Source: an uncultured Saprospiraceae bacterium | Lineage (GTDB): Bacteria > Bacteroidota > Bacteroidia > Chitinophagales > Saprospiraceae | Direction: 5' to 3' | NCBI GenBank assembly: GCA_938010715.1 | Contig: CALLVG010000293.1 | Location: 1-32,435 of the forward strand | Length of the DNA: 32,435 nt | Shown here: piece after piece, positions 1 to 5,387 of the stretch | How positions within the stretch are numbered: the first letter of the stretch is position 1 | Layout of the letters: every line of letters starts with the position of its first letter | Made by a program: the position numbers and the translations under genes | Notes under the pieces: generated by a model | What the model saw: only the letters and a program-made list of their open reading frames with translations | The model's database searches: none | Told to the model about the DNA's origin: nothing

Positions 1-54
1 GAATCCCCCTTGCAAAAAACGTAAATAAACACGTTCTGTTGCGAAAATAGAAAA

Positions 55-80
55 CCCTTGCTCAAATAAATGAACAAGGG
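55..80 (-). terminator. Rho-independent terminator of trxA
   Basis: Arms at 55-64 and 71-80 form a 10-bp stem with one mismatch around a 6-nt loop. Read on the minus strand, the stem is followed by GGGTTTTC and further T-rich bases. It begins about 30 nt past the stop codon of the thioredoxin gene, as expected for its terminator. Confidence 0.7.
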
Positions 81-111
81 CTTTCTCTAATTTTTAAAAC
101 GCTATTAATCC

Positions 112-432
112 TTAAGAAAGGTGCGCATCTATTTTTGCTTGAAGAGCAGCTTTTGTAGTCGCACCAACGTGCTTATCCACTACTTCTCCATCTTTAATAA
201 TCAAAATTGTTGGAATACTTCTTACTCCATATTTGAATGAAGTATCAGGATTGTGATCAACATTAACTTTTCCAATTAATGCTTTTCCTTCGTATTCAGT
301 TGCAAGTTGCTCGATGATTGGTGTAATCATTCTACAAGGCCCGCACCATTCTGCCCAAAAGTCAACTACTTGAAGTCCTTTAGCATCAAGAACTGTTTCT
401 TTAAAATTTGTATCCGTGAATTCGAATGCCAT
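112..432 (-). CDS. trxA: Thioredoxin
   Basis: This is a cytosolic dithiol-disulfide oxidoreductase of the thioredoxin family. The 106-residue protein is a single full-length thioredoxin domain. The redox motif WCGPC lies at residues 29-33, preceded by the usual DFWAEW strand, and the conserved cis-proline is in RSIPT (Pro74). There is no signal peptide, so it should work in the cytoplasm, reducing for example ribonucleotide reductase, methionine sulfoxide reductase and peroxiredoxins with electrons from thioredoxin reductase, which is not in this window. A Bacteroidota-type -7 element lies about 45 nt upstream and a terminator follows, so it is probably a single-gene transcript. Family assignment is very secure. 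Confidence 0.97.
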   Translation of the reverse strand: MAFEFTDTNFKETVLDAKGLQVVDFWAEWCGPCRMITPIIEQLATEYEGKALIGKVNVDHNPDTSFKYGVRSIPTILIIKDGEVVDKHVGATTKAALQAKIDAHLS

Positions 433-476
433 GATATTTATTATTTGATGTTTAAAATATTCGATTTAATACACTG

Positions 477-484
477 CAAAAATA
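477..484 (-). promoter_or_regulatory. Putative Bacteroidota -7 element for trxA
   Basis: On the minus strand the octamer reads TATTTTTG, an exact match to the Bacteroidota consensus TAnnTTTG. It lies 44 nt upstream of the trxA ATG, giving a predicted leader of roughly 38 nt. I see no good TTG -33 box at the usual distance, so the call rests on the -7 box alone. Confidence 0.4.
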
Positions 485-596
485 AATTTTTTAAGCAGCT
501 TTTTGAAAATGAAACGGTTTAATGGTTTTATTGATAAATGGTTTAAAATTAATCACATACAACCATTCAACCGTAAAACAATTTAGCCGTGTACCT

Positions 597-1151
597 TTAT
601 AACGTTACAATCTGCAAAATAGTTAAAAGTTCTTCTTTAGAAAGTTTTTGTTCGTAAATCATATTGATTCCTTCACTTTCGTTTTTCATCCAAACGGCAG
701 GAAATTCTCCTTGCCATTTTGCTTCTTTTTCTAAAAATGAGCTTTCAGATATTATAAATGCGGGAGCAGCCAAATTGTTTTTGCGTATGTAAAAATTTAA
801 CGCCTCCTTATCTTTTTCAATCACAAACAAATGAACCAATTCGAAGGAGTCTTCAAATTTAGTTTGCATCTGTTCCAATTTCAAAGTTTGAGATAGCAAA
901 TCTTCTTCACCGATTGTTGTAATATTATATAGGTAGTTATTTCCAGAAAGATTGTGTTCGGTCAAAATCGATTCTCCAAAAATTGGCGTTGTTAATCCTT
1001 CCGCTTTTTTTAAACTTTCTAATTCTTCCTGAGTAAATTTTGATGATTCATTACTTATCAAATGTGGAGCAACTGATTGATTATCAGTCATTTGGACATT
1101 TTGACAAGCGCAGCAAAAACCTATTAATAAGAAATAAAAAAACGTTTTCAT
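597..1151 (-). CDS. Predicted lipoprotein with possible degenerate thioredoxin-like fold
   Basis: I do not recognise a named family. The 184-residue protein begins with a short hydrophobic signal ending in a Cys-rich stretch (FCCACQ), consistent with lipidation near Cys16 and a periplasmic or outer-membrane location. Residues of roughly 65-184 show a thioredoxin-like alternation: a strand FELVHLFVI, a segment APAFII, then FPAVWM, which resembles the cis-proline strand of thioredoxins, and a final helix LSKEELLTILQ. No CXXC motif is present, so a redox role is unlikely if the fold is right. It lies 165 nt upstream of trxA in the same direction, but a separate trxA promoter is likely. The thioredoxin resemblance is an inference from pattern only. 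Confidence 0.75.
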   Translation of the reverse strand: MKTFFYFLLIGFCCACQNVQMTDNQSVAPHLISNESSKFTQEELESLKKAEGLTTPIFGESILTEHNLSGNNYLYNITTIGEEDLLSQTLKLEQMQTKFEDSFELVHLFVIEKDKEALNFYIRKNNLAAPAFIISESSFLEKEAKWQGEFPAVWMKNESEGINMIYEQKLSKEELLTILQIVTL

Positions 1152-1255
1152 ATTGATTGTTAATCCAAAAATATGCCTGATTTTTTTTTAAAAAAGCGAG
1201 ATGTAGCAATACAGAGGCTTGACGCAAGGCCAAGTGGGTTTAAAATCTACAATCA

Positions 1256-1410
1256 TGGCGCGTAGCGACATAAATATTGGTAACAAAAAGAAAGGAAAAG
1301 TAATTGTGGGGCGTAGCGACACTAACATTTACACTTTAATGTTGTCGTCGCTACGCGCCGATTTCTCTGTTATCTAATATTTCTACCAATGTCAATGTCG
1401 CTACGCGCCA
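1256..1410. repeat. REP/MITE-like nested inverted repeats with GCGTAGCGACA core
   Basis: Four copies of a GGCGCGTAGCGACA-type sequence occur: direct at 1256-1270 and 1308-1321, inverted at 1347-1359 and 1396-1410. The outer pair are perfect 15-bp inverted repeats, and their similarity continues inward to ATTGGTA, giving about 24 of 27 matching positions. The inner pair forms a hairpin of about 22 bp with four mismatches around an 8-nt loop (TACACTTT). The cores are GC-rich in otherwise AT-rich surroundings. The nested symmetry suggests a palindromic interspersed element rather than an operator. Confidence 0.75.
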
Positions 1411-1444
1411 AATTTTTACCAATTATTTATTCTTTGAAAGTTCA

Positions 1445-1474
1445 TTGAATAAATTGAATACCTGTTTACCTTCG
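1445..1474 (+). promoter_or_regulatory. Putative Bacteroidota promoter for the barrel protein gene
   Basis: A TTG at 1445-1447 is followed after 19 nt by TACCTTCG at 1467-1474, one mismatch from TAnnTTTG. The predicted start of transcription would fall at about 1480, almost on the first ATG (1482). That would make the transcript nearly leaderless or favour the in-frame ATG at 1491. Confidence 0.4.
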
Positions 1475-1481
1475 CTCAAAA

Positions 1482-2303
1482 ATGTTTTCAATGAGTTTTA
1501 GAATAGCCGTATTTTTTGTTTTGATTTCAAATTTCTGCCTGGCACAAGGCGTTTTCAATAATCTTGGTTCTGGAAAAGCAGGTGGATTAAATGGAATCAA
1601 CACCACTTTCAATGATGTTTACGCTCTTGCGGGAAACCAATCAGGTATTGCAAATCTTAAAAAGTTCGGTGCTTTTGCTTTCGCAGAACAACGATTTTTG
1701 TTGGACGAATTGACTGGGGTAACAGCTGGAGTCGTCATTCCAACCAAAGCAGGAAATTTTGGCGCAACACTCGGCTATTTTGGTTTTGAAACTTTAAGTG
1801 AGCAAAAAATTGGTTTGGCTTACGCCCGAAAATTATTTAAAAACCTTTCGATTGGAGGGCAATTTGATTTTTTCAATTTGCAAACGGGCGATTTTGGAAG
1901 TGCTTCCACTTTTACTTTTGAGTTTGGAATGCAATACGAATATTCCAAAAAATTGACTTTGGGAATGCATACCCTCAACCCAATCCGAGCAAAATTGAAT
2001 GAAGACGAAATCTTAGCTTCCAACCTAAAAATTGGTTTGAATTATAAATTCATCGAAACCGCTACCCTCTTCGCGGAGTTTGAAAAAGACTTAAATTTTG
2101 AGTCTTCTTTTCGTGGTGGCATGACTTATTTACCAACGCCAAACTTGGAGTTTAGAGCTGCGATTCGCACCAATCCAACTTCATTTGCTTTTGGTGCTGG
2201 TTATCAAATGAAAAGTGGATTTGGACTTGATTTAGCGGCAAATTATCATCAGATTTTGGGTTTCACGCCTTCGGCTGGGTTTATTTATCAGATTTCGCAA
2301 TAA
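1482..2303 (+). CDS. Outer-membrane beta-barrel protein, PorV/FadL-like appearance
   Basis: The 273-residue protein has a cleavable signal peptide ending in NFCLAQG. Most of the rest consists of alternating short amphipathic strands with aromatic and glycine residues, as in outer-membrane barrels. The N-terminal part, with LGSGKAGGLNGINTTFNDVYALAGNQSGIANL, resembles the Bacteroidota proteins of the PorV/FadL-like type in which an N-terminal segment precedes the barrel. An in-frame ATG at 1491 (MSFRIAV) is an equally good start given the promoter position. It is a single gene, not linked to T9SS components here. A specific function cannot be assigned; I infer only its location and fold class. 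Confidence 0.8.
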   Translation: MFSMSFRIAVFFVLISNFCLAQGVFNNLGSGKAGGLNGINTTFNDVYALAGNQSGIANLKKFGAFAFAEQRFLLDELTGVTAGVVIPTKAGNFGATLGYFGFETLSEQKIGLAYARKLFKNLSIGGQFDFFNLQTGDFGSASTFTFEFGMQYEYSKKLTLGMHTLNPIRAKLNEDEILASNLKIGLNYKFIETATLFAEFEKDLNFESSFRGGMTYLPTPNLEFRAAIRTNPTSFAFGAGYQMKSGFGLDLAANYHQILGFTPSAGFIYQISQ

Positions 2304-2332
2304 GGATGATTTGTTCAAAAACGATGTATGCC

Positions 2333-2402
2333 CTGAGCGAAGCCGAAGGGCACAAACATGAAAATCGCTCTCCGTCCTAGCACCCTTCGGCTTCGTTCAG
2401 GC
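2333..2402. repeat. Inverted repeat with CCTGA(G/A)CGAAGCCGAAGGG arms
   Basis: Two 19-nt arms, 2333-2351 and 2384-2402, are inverted copies with one mismatch and enclose 32 nt. The arms are rich in GC compared with the surroundings. The repeat lies between the convergent 3' ends of the barrel gene and the DUF4403 gene, where it could act as a bidirectional transcript end, although no T-tract follows it. The arm sequence resembles an interspersed repeat that I recall from several Bacteroidota genomes. Confidence 0.75.
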
Positions 2403-2433
2403 TACGAATTGTGGAAATACGTTATCATCATCA

Positions 2434-3804
2434 TCACTTCGATGGAATCCCATTAATCTGTAACAGCGCATTCCCCCTAAAATTAACCATCGTCTTAATG
2501 CCTTTTGGCGTCAAATAAACATTCAAAATTTTCAAATTACCGAGCTGGGCTTTTAAGTCAATTCCATTTGGAAGCGGTGGCGCATCGAGTTGTTGCTGAA
2601 TCATTTTCTTCATCTCTGTAATGTTGAAATTGATTTGTTCCTCCAAACTTTCTTGTATCATTTTCTTAATTTTCTTTTTAAAAATGAGACCAGCTCCTTT
2701 CATAAAAATGTTTTTGGTTTTCAAATCAACTTTCAAATCATCTAAAATTACACTGTCTCGAACAGGGTCATATTTGGGTTCTCCTTTTACGAAAACAGCT
2801 CCATTGTACGTGCCCGTAAGCAATGTTTCAACTATCAAATAATTACCCTGACCGTACAAATCTATGTCTTCAACTTTTACTATATTCTTACCCGAACCAA
2901 ATGACTGACCCATTAAGTTTGCCTTTGCAATTGCCTCGGCTTCCTCAAACGGAACAAACGAATTGATATTCATATCCAAACTTTCGTTTGAAGACTCAGA
3001 CCATTGGAATGGAGGCAGCTCTTTTTCGTATTCTAATTGGCCTCCTGTTTTGCTGACATTCACGGTAGGCGACATCAAAACTTGCAATTGAGTTTTTAAA
3101 GTATCGCTTCCAAATTTCTTCAAAGGCATCAATGAAAACTCGGCAGGACGGAGCATTGCCCAAGTATTGTATTCAGGCGAAACCAAAATTGGTTTCTTAA
3201 CTTCAGCCCAAATTTTAGTAATCAAACTCTTTAGGTCAAAGTTGTTATCTATCTCATTATCAATGGTTTGTACCATTTGGTGTCGCATTTGACCAATAAC
3301 GATGTTGGCTATTGATTCCACTGGAATTTTGATAAAACCTGCTTTTAAAACAGGTCGTTTCATCCAATTATGATGTAGTAAATCTGTCGTCGTAGAAATA
3401 TCCCAATCGGGACTAATAGTATAAGTTGAACGAAAATCCATTTCGATTTCGCCATCAGCGGAGACACTTCCGATGCCTAAATTCTTTTTAATATTTAACT
3501 TCAAAGGGATTTTAAAATCAATAGCATTTTGGTCAATATTCACTTTTATATTACCCGACTTGATTGCCTGAACATCGACTCCTGCTTCACTTACATTAGA
3601 ATTGAAAAGCGTATCTGGGATGTTTTGATTCAAACCTTCCTCCATTTTTTTTAAATCAATTTCGATGTCAATGAAAAACATTGATGCTTCGTTTTCTTCT
3701 TCAAAAGGATTATAATATTCCATCGGTTTGATTATCTGCTTAGATTTACATGAAAAAATAAAGGCCAAAATTACCAATAAAGTCCAATGATGTGGTTTCA
3801 ACAT
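2434..3804 (-). CDS. DUF4403 family lipoprotein
   Basis: The protein is 456 residues from the ATG at 3804, which I prefer because it starts the lipoprotein signal directly (MLKPHHWTLLVILAFIFSC, Cys19). An upstream in-frame ATG at 3888 would add 28 residues that are encoded by an inverted-repeat element and carry no signal. The mature protein has the features of the DUF4403 family: a repeated pattern of alternating strands with motifs such as IDIEIDLKKMEEGLNQNI near the N terminus and a late LKAQLGNLKILNVYLTPKG region where ligand-binding-like repeats end. DUF4403 proteins are exported proteins of unknown function, thought to resemble lipid-binding tubular (TULIP/BPI-like) folds. It is convergent with the barrel gene and has no obvious operon partner. 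Confidence 0.82.
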   Translation of the reverse strand: MLKPHHWTLLVILAFIFSCKSKQIIKPMEYYNPFEEENEASMFFIDIEIDLKKMEEGLNQNIPDTLFNSNVSEAGVDVQAIKSGNIKVNIDQNAIDFKIPLKLNIKKNLGIGSVSADGEIEMDFRSTYTISPDWDISTTTDLLHHNWMKRPVLKAGFIKIPVESIANIVIGQMRHQMVQTIDNEIDNNFDLKSLITKIWAEVKKPILVSPEYNTWAMLRPAEFSLMPLKKFGSDTLKTQLQVLMSPTVNVSKTGGQLEYEKELPPFQWSESSNESLDMNINSFVPFEEAEAIAKANLMGQSFGSGKNIVKVEDIDLYGQGNYLIVETLLTGTYNGAVFVKGEPKYDPVRDSVILDDLKVDLKTKNIFMKGAGLIFKKKIKKMIQESLEEQINFNITEMKKMIQQQLDAPPLPNGIDLKAQLGNLKILNVYLTPKGIKTMVNFRGNALLQINGIPSK

Positions 3805-3848
3805 TTTTGTAAATTTTAAATTTGTGCATTCGGATGAGGAGCTCTTAG

Positions 3849-3907
3849 GGAATGGTTCAAAAATAAATTTACATTCATAGAAACACAATTTATTTCTGAA
3901 CCATTCC
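3849..3907. repeat. Short copy of the GGAATGGTTCA inverted-repeat element
   Basis: The 59-bp element has 21-nt terminal inverted repeats at 3849-3869 and 3887-3907 with one mismatch. It shares both ends and the subterminal sequences (TTTACATTC on the left, ATAGAAAC.CAATTT on the right) with the 167-bp copy at 23779-23945 but lacks about 110 bp of its interior. I see no target-site duplication. Confidence 0.75.
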
Positions 3908-3944
3908 TTTGCTTGTATTGATTTACGGAGTTGTTAAGTTTAAA

Positions 3945-4104
3945 ATCTTGATTCTTAGTACAGGACAAAACATAGGTTTACTAAACTTCGCCTTACAATT
4001 AAAGACTCGATTTTAAAAGGTTGATATCGGAAGTTACATAAAAATAAAGTTTAGTAAACCTCCTACCTCCGATTCTAATTTTGTCCTGTACATAGATCTT
4101 GATT
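3945..4104. mobile_element. MITE copy 1 (142 bp) with 9-bp target-site duplication
   Basis: The element spans 3954-4095. Its ends are 17-nt inverted repeats, CTTAGTACAGGACAAAA on the left and the complement of CTATGTACAGGACAAAA on the right, with two mismatches. It is flanked by an exact 9-bp direct repeat, ATCTTGATT, at 3945-3953 and 4096-4104. An inner perfect 14-bp inverted repeat lies at 3975-3988 and 4047-4060. It carries no open reading frame. The second copy at 16806-16939, in the opposite orientation, shows the same ends but a different 9-bp flank. Confidence 0.88.
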
Positions 4105-4147
4105 AGTTCATCAATTTTTTCTTGAGCATTATAAGTGCTGTATCTCG

Positions 4148-4225
4148 GATACCTTTCACCATTTAAAAAGCATCGTCGATGCTAAGGTATCGACTACGTT
4201 TTTTGCCTTATTCAAAACAAAATTT
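4148..4225. repeat. Decayed repeat with cruciform potential
   Basis: GATACCTT (4148-4155) is inverted at 4184-4191, and between them lies the perfect palindrome AGCATCG-T-CGATGCT (4169-4183). From about 4165 the sequence resembles the interior of the 23.8-kb repeat, sharing AAGC.TCGT.GA.GC, then GTATCG.CTACGT and GCCTT. It may be a remnant of the same element family. Confidence 0.5.
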
Positions 4226-4355
4226 CCTCACTTTTGCTCAATCATAGAATTTTTAAACAAGCTCTTAATACTAATACCAAAACTGAGAAAAATAGATGCG
4301 AAAATGAATATTTGAATATTTTTCATGCGCCAAATTTAAAAATCAAGCAAAAAAA

Positions 4356-4383
4356 ATGGGCACTTCCATAAGGTAGTGCCCAT
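4356..4383 (-). terminator. Terminator of the DUF4249/TonB receptor operon
   Basis: A perfect 9-bp stem, ATGGGCACT/AGTGCCCAT, encloses a 10-nt loop. On the minus strand it is followed by a run of T residues, and on the plus strand by nine Ts, so it could act in both directions. It lies 22 nt past the stop codon of the DUF4249 gene. Confidence 0.85.
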
Positions 4384-4404
4384 TTTTTTTTGATAAAAAT
4401 CAAT

Positions 4405-5352
4405 TTACTTTCTAATGACAACTGTATCCGTTTTGGTACTAAAACCACTAAAAAGTCCAAGACCGTTTAAGACATTTGTATATTCAGGATCTGGATTTAA
4501 GAAAGGATTGTAATTTGAATTGTCTTGACCAATTTTTGAGGTCATCCAATTGTAATATGACTCATTTACAGTCCTTAATTCTACGCGAATACTTCCGTAA
4601 TTATCTTTACTGGCCAATGCAGCAAGTATTTCTTCCTCAAATTCAACTTTATAGATAAATCTCTTTTTTGTTACAGGATAAGGGAAAGATCTATCTGTCA
4701 ATAAAATTCCTCTGTTTTCGACAAATAGGCTACCAGGATCATTGGGAGAAAATTTATTCATCCTCAACGGATCACTTATGGGATCAACCAAACCATCGTT
4801 ATTTAAATCAACCTTTACCAAATGATAAAAATTCAAATGAAAATAATTTTTCTCTAATATATCCGCATCCTCTATTTCAACTTGTAGAAACATTCCTTTT
4901 GCCAAATCTGGAATTTCAATCGAGTTGGACGTGCTGTAAGATCCAGCAGCTACCCCAGAAGGGAGTGGAATAATGCTTTCAGCTGTTGTAGAATCAGGAA
5001 AATTGGGTGCTTTTACATGTATTTTATAAAGTTTTCCTACTTCAGCTTTCAAAGCTACGGAACCATAGCATGGAATATTTGACTTTTCATTTGCTGGGAA
5101 AGAAGTAAGTGTTTCTAATAATTCATTTTCTTCAGATAGGATTCGTACCTCTGCATTTTCTACATAAACTTCCTCAGATCCTGTACGGATTTTATAGAGA
5201 ACAACTTGAAAGTTCTCGTCATTTGTAAAGGTTCCATTGATGACTAATTTGGACTCCCCAGGAGGGACTTCCAATGGTGGCGCAGGCGCAATGCAGCTAA
5301 CAAAAGTGCAGGCCAGGTAAAAATTAAAAAGGTGGTTGGTTATCTTCTTCAT
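4405..5352 (-). CDS. DUF4249 family lipoprotein
   Basis: The 315-residue protein has a lipoprotein signal (MKKITNHLFNFYLACTFVSC, Cys20). The mature part begins with a short Pro-rich linker and then KLVINGTFTND, typical of DUF4249, followed by an N-terminal Ig-like region with YVENAEVRI, YKIHVKAP and the segment DSTTAESIIPLP. Members of DUF4249 are outer-membrane-associated proteins of unknown function that are commonly encoded beside TonB-dependent receptors in Bacteroidota, a situation different from the SusC/SusD pair but likely serving a similar purpose. Here it follows the receptor gene by 35 nt in the same direction, so co-transcription is expected. I infer that it is a surface partner of that receptor; the ligand is unknown. 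Confidence 0.88.
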   Translation of the reverse strand: MKKITNHLFNFYLACTFVSCIAPAPPLEVPPGESKLVINGTFTNDENFQVVLYKIRTGSEEVYVENAEVRILSEENELLETLTSFPANEKSNIPCYGSVALKAEVGKLYKIHVKAPNFPDSTTAESIIPLPSGVAAGSYSTSNSIEIPDLAKGMFLQVEIEDADILEKNYFHLNFYHLVKVDLNNDGLVDPISDPLRMNKFSPNDPGSLFVENRGILLTDRSFPYPVTKKRFIYKVEFEEEILAALASKDNYGSIRVELRTVNESYYNWMTSKIGQDNSNYNPFLNPDPEYTNVLNGLGLFSGFSTKTDTVVIRK

Positions 5353-5387
5353 TAAATAATAGTCTTGGGCGTTACAAATCTACAAAA

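Larger units (their letters stand above)
1152..1481. other. Gene-free divergent region with palindromic repeats
   Basis: This 330-bp region separates two divergently transcribed genes. I see no coding sequence in it. It holds four copies of a GC-rich 13-15 nt repeat, described separately, and a probable promoter for the plus-strand gene at its right end. Confidence 0.7.
3805..4404. other. Gene-free repeat nest
   Basis: These 600 bp contain no convincing gene. In order they hold a 59-bp inverted-repeat element (3849-3907), a 142-bp MITE with 9-bp flanking direct repeats (3945-4104), a cruciform-forming stretch related to the internal part of the 23.8-kb repeat (4148-4225), AT-rich sequence, and the terminator of the DUF4249 gene. 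The region appears to be a preferred landing zone for small mobile repeats. Confidence 0.75.

Noticed and set aside
1256-1410. Possible CRISPR array because of the repeated GC-rich units.
   Set aside because: Only four copies, in mixed orientation and with irregular spacing; there are no uniform spacers and no cas genes.
3805-3888. Upstream start of the DUF4403 gene at 3888.
   Set aside because: It puts 28 residues before a clear lipoprotein signal and lies largely within a repeat element; the ATG at 3804 is preferred.
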